Source of the DNA: Beroe ovata | Lineage: Eukaryota; Ctenophora; Nuda; Beroida; Beroidae | Direction of reading: 5' to 3' | Assembly (NCBI GenBank): GCA_946803715.1 | Contig: CAMPET010000146.1 | Location: 100,415-110,446 of the forward strand | Length of the DNA: 10,032 nucleotides | In this document: positions 7,224-10,032 of the stretch, piece after piece | Layout: each line of letters opens with the position of its first letter | Numbering within the stretch: position 1 is the first letter of the stretch | Translations under genes and position numbers: made by a program | Notes under the pieces: generated by a model | Told to the model about the DNA's origin: nothing | The model's database searches: none | The model's input: only the letters and a program-made list of their open reading frames with translations

Positions 7224-7778
7224 ATACAGATAGTCAGAGTTAGTTAAAGTGTCATGAGCAATGTCTAGCAAAGTTTCATAACATTTCATAAACATTTCGA
7301 GAGCAAAGATGTGTAAATATTCCTAGAGCAATTAATTCAAAATTGTTAAACAACGAAAATGAACTTATGAAAGGCAATAATGAGTACTCTTGATCAATGC
7401 AGTATCGGGTAAAGGCAGGTAATGGATTCCACACTTTTGTGGTGTGGACCTCATAGCACCACTAAAGGTATAATCGGCCACTCAACTTGGGCGTGGTGAA
7501 ACAGTAACCCACTTAGAATGCGCGAATGAAAACTGATACAGTCTAGACCATGTGATTAAAAGGTGGGGAGGGGACGGAAACTAGCGGCTAAATAAAAACA
7601 AATAAGAATGAAATAAAATTCAATAAATAAAAGTCAAACTAAAAAGCATGTTGATAAAAATTCCCAACGGAATTCATAAAAACACCTATCCTATCATGAT
7701 CGCGAGTTACACGTGCGACCAAATCATCATGTTTATAGGAACTGTGATCTCGTTGAGACAACCCCCAATTAGACTTCA
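7224..7778. other. WDR43-TOB intergenic region (WDR43 3' flank and TOB promoter/5'UTR)
   Basis: Both neighbours are transcribed leftwards, so this 555-bp interval must hold the WDR43 3'UTR and the TOB promoter. A minus-strand TATAAA (7737-7732), 41 nt past the WDR43 stop, could be a variant poly(A) signal. The 7590-7640 part is A-rich on + (U-rich in the WDR43 sense). No coding sequence was recognised. Confidence 0.5.
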
Positions 7779-8281
7779 TCAATCTGACATCTCTTCATCT
7801 GAGGAATCCAACATCTCATCACCCATTTCCAACTGTTCCTCCTCGAGTGACACTGGCGAGAGAGGGGCCTCCTCTTCACTCCTCCTCTCCTGTAACAGCA
7901 GCTCCAACTTCCCCTGCAGTTTCGTCAGTTTAGGGTAATTCGTGAGCTGTGCATCTATCAGCTTGTACAGCGGTTGTAACTGGGCCGCCACATCGGGACT
8001 GGATAGTAGATAAGACCGGTGAGTGACGAATAGTTGACGGAGCCATATCGTCAGTTCCGCCCCTCTGCTCGGCTTACTTTCCACTCTCTCCGTGATAGCG
8101 AGAATGAGGGGCACCACATGTGTAAGAGGGAGTCGGGAGAGAGTTTTCTCCACTGTCACTGTCTTCTTGTAGTGGAGTACCTCCTCCAGGAGGGCGTGGT
8201 CCTGGGCTGTGAGGGCCTGGACCAGCATCTGAGCTAGGGAATCGGGGGCCGGAACCGCACTACTGACCGATAACATGCCCG
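7779..8281 (-). CDS. WDR43: WDR43 / UTP5 orthologue, terminal exon with Utp12 domain
   Basis: WDR43 (yeast Utp5) is a nucleolar t-UTP subunit of the SSU processome, needed for pre-rRNA transcription and early 18S processing. The exon follows a good acceptor (pyrimidine tract, CTCTCATAG, AG at 8283-8282), enters in a codon with two bases remaining, and runs to a TGA at 7781-7779, adding about 166 residues. The first 120 or so match the C-terminal Utp12 helical domain of WDR43: LAQMLVQALTAQDHALLEEV, then LPLTHVVPLI, IWLRQLFVTHRSYLLSSPD, and finally LKLIDAQL-like and KLTKLQGKLELLL stretches. The human counterparts read LPLHTIIPLL and LPDLVPQLGTLYQLME. The C-terminus is acidic (SEEEAPLSP, EEEQLEMGDE, DSSDEEMSD), like the vertebrate tail but much shorter. 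The N-terminal WD40 exons were not found to the right. Confidence 0.9.
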
Positions 8282-8371
8282 CTATGAGAGGGGGGATAAA
8301 ATGAGAGAAAGTGTGAGGACTGATTTGATAAAACTTTAAAGTGTACTTTGAGTACAGCGAGCTTATTTTAA

Positions 8372-8406
8372 ACACACACACACACACACACACTCACACA
8401 CACACA
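8372..8406. repeat. (AC)n microsatellite; UG repeat 91 nt before the WDR43 last exon
   Basis: This is an AC tract with one interruption. In the WDR43 sense it is a UG repeat ending about 90 nt upstream of the 3' splice site at 8282. UG repeats near acceptors are known binding sites for TDP-43 and CELF proteins in animals. Confidence 0.9.
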
Positions 8407-9510
8407 AACCAACTGAAAGAAGTAACGAAACATTATTATTACACAAAGAAAATCCACCTTGTTACAGCAGCTGTAAGCATGTGAAGGAAAACTTAAAACA
8501 TTTCTGCCCTTCGTCGCATCAATAACAAAAACACAGTCACACTCCGCAGTCATCCCGCTTATAATGTATCTTTCAATATTACACAAACACACGCACACTC
8601 TCATTTTGTAGATCACTAAACTGAAGAGATTTCAAGAGTCATGTGCATGACAAAACACGCTCCTACTACTATAGATCACACTACTATCACGTTTAACACG
8701 AGCCATTACTAGCTTTGTCCACAGCGCGATTGGCCCATGGGAGATTGTGATGAATTTTGCTGGAGATGGCCGGTACTTGAGGATGAGAGCAATTAGCAAT
8801 TACCGAGAAACTTAGCAAATCAACAATGCTCACCACGCAGTAATGATCTCTATCTCCTATATTGCGCAACCTTGCTCTCCCCGCACTGTACACATATAAC
8901 AACTCCGACTTCATTAACTTCATCGGACCACTTTGAGCTCATGATAAATCCGATCCAGCTAACTGTCCTCTCTACCAGTCAGGGGATTGGTACGAACCAG
9001 TTCTTTGAACTGGTAAATGACGCTAACCGGCTCTTCCATAAACTGGCACAGTAAATATACATCTCCAATAGAGTACACTATAGTAGTGAGCGGACACACT
9101 ATCGGTAAACAAATAAGCTGCCTATAACAGACAAAGTGATATGTATGTGAATGTAGGAAGGAGAAGAGACAGTATATGTGAGTAAGATAGATCATGATGG
9201 AATGTTCTCAAAGTATTGTTTCACCGGCTGTCTGTCATAAGTGCACCTGTCAAGTCGTTTATGAGTAGGGCAAGTGTAACAATGAATCGGATTACAGAAA
9301 TCAGCTGATCACAAGATTAGATGTTTCGTCGACGAGAATTGAATTCACATAGAAAATAGGAGTGTGGAATAAAAGGAAGCAATGGCAGTGTAACGAGTTC
9401 ACAATTATCGGACGGTAATAAATTAGGTTAAACTCAAGAGTTAAGATGGTGTCAGGTTACTTTTCGTGTGTACGTCTATCAGACTACATACACACTGACA
9501 TTCATACATA
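8407..9510. other. Presumed WDR43 intron or upstream DNA; no recognised exon
   Basis: The minus strand should hold upstream WDR43 exons if introns are short, but no WD40-like or other family sequence was recognised. The most coding-like minus-strand stretches are about 9300-9225 (frame with VIRFIVTLALLINDLTGALM) and about 9100-8960 (frame with GDVYLLCQFMEEPVSVIYQF). Neither resembles WDR43, and both could be chance frames. A perfect small palindrome, ACCAGTTC-TTT-GAACTGGT, lies at 8996-9014. Confidence 0.4.
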
Positions 9511-9554
9511 CAAACACACACACACACGTCACACACACACACGTCACACACACA
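9511..9554. repeat. (AC)n microsatellite with ACGTC interruptions
   Basis: The AC repeat is interrupted twice by CGTC, at about 9527 and 9542. This makes a short higher-order unit of about 15 bp, ACACACACACACGTC-like. Confidence 0.85.
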
Positions 9555-9800
9555 TCGCCAATTTTCGTATTAATTCATTTACAATGTGTCTTGTGACCAA
9601 GACTTACATCCAAACACACCCACAAAATTGCCCGGAGGCTACGATGATAGACTCACTACTGGAATGTAATCTCATAGAAAAGTGACAATGTAATGAGAAA
9701 CAATAACACCGTGTGAGTGAAGAATCGATACAGCAGTTTGTGTCAACTAAATTGCGGTTTATCAAAGTACATCATAGCTACAACAATGTATGCAGTGTCT

Positions 9801-9802
<2 letters not shown>
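9555..9802. other. Non-coding stretch between microsatellites
   Basis: No recognised gene or repeat. A short minus-strand frame at about 9797-9745 preceded by TCAG could be read as an exon, but it has no similarity I know. Confidence 0.4.

Positions 9803-9831
<29 letters not shown>
9803..9831. repeat. (TG)n microsatellite
   Basis: A pure GT repeat of about 14 units lies between unremarkable single-copy sequence. Confidence 0.95.
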
Positions 9832-9996
9832 CATGCGTTTTTGCTGAAGCTCAGCAGGAAGTTTAATTCGTTGGACGCTGAATAAAAACTGTTATACGGG
9901 CTTCTCTACCAGTAATCCAGCAATGGCAAACTTCTCGCCCATTTACAGGATATCAAACCCTTACAAATGCGACCCACTGATACATCTCAATGCTCA

Positions 9997-10032
9997 AACA
10001 CACACACACGCACACACACACACACACTCACA
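9997..10032. repeat. (AC)n microsatellite at right edge
   Basis: An AC repeat with single interruptions (ACGC, ACTC) runs to the end of the window and may continue beyond it. Confidence 0.9.

Noticed and set aside
7218-7295. N-terminal extension of TOB from the ATG at 7295
   Set aside because: TOB proteins start just before the EIQ motif, the extension has no family similarity, and a splice acceptor lies between it and the ATG at 7217.
8996-9014. Small perfect palindrome considered as part of a tRNA or terminator
   Set aside because: No acceptor stem, anticodon arm or TTCGA-type T-loop surrounds it; an 8-bp stem alone is weak evidence.
8872-9054. Plus-strand 60-residue frame
   Set aside because: No family similarity, no splice or initiation context, and length expected by chance.

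Overview
Eukaryotic nuclear DNA, most likely from an early-branching animal and compatible with a sponge. The evidence is GT-AG introns (five of the six complete ones only 82-129 nt), AC/TG microsatellites throughout, and divergent but recognisable orthologues of animal housekeeping genes. The phylum is an inference; no marker in the window settles it.

Three protein genes can be supported, all on the minus strand. (1) Positions 248-1949 hold the first five coding exons of TEX10, the animal Ipi1 subunit of the Rix1/PELP1-TEX10-WDR18-SENP3 60S-maturation machinery. The 3' end runs off the left edge. (2) Positions 5940-7217 hold a complete three-exon, 237-residue TOB-family (BTG/TOB) antiproliferative gene. 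It has both BTG boxes and a candidate PABP-binding PAM2-like motif in its tail. (3) Positions 7779-8281 hold the terminal exon of WDR43/UTP5, carrying the Utp12 domain of this t-UTP/SSU-processome subunit. Its WD40 exons are not visible in the remaining 1.75 kb. So two ribosome-biogenesis genes, one for each subunit, flank an mRNA-deadenylation adaptor.

The 4 kb between TEX10 and TOB has no convincing gene. From TEX10 outward it holds an AT-rich tandem repeat (2049-2132), a CpG-rich stretch with three copies of a 32-41 bp GC-rich repeat, two of them inverted (2460-2890), a 63-bp hairpin flanked by an 8-bp duplication that looks like a tiny hAT-type MITE (2982-3060), a TG-rich minisatellite (3871-4023), AT-rich sequence, a hairpin at 4582-4641, and a cluster of three CACGTG sites (5134-5215). 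A nested hairpin lies just 3' of the TOB stop (5796-5842).

Regulatory points of note: CA/UG repeats sit beside splice sites in TOB and WDR43, and a good 3' splice site lies 4-6 nt upstream of the start codon in both TEX10 and TOB. I found no bacterial-type system, CRISPR array, tRNA, rRNA or complete transposase. The most interesting items are the MITE-like hairpin, the PAM2-like motif, and the splice acceptors abutting the start codons.
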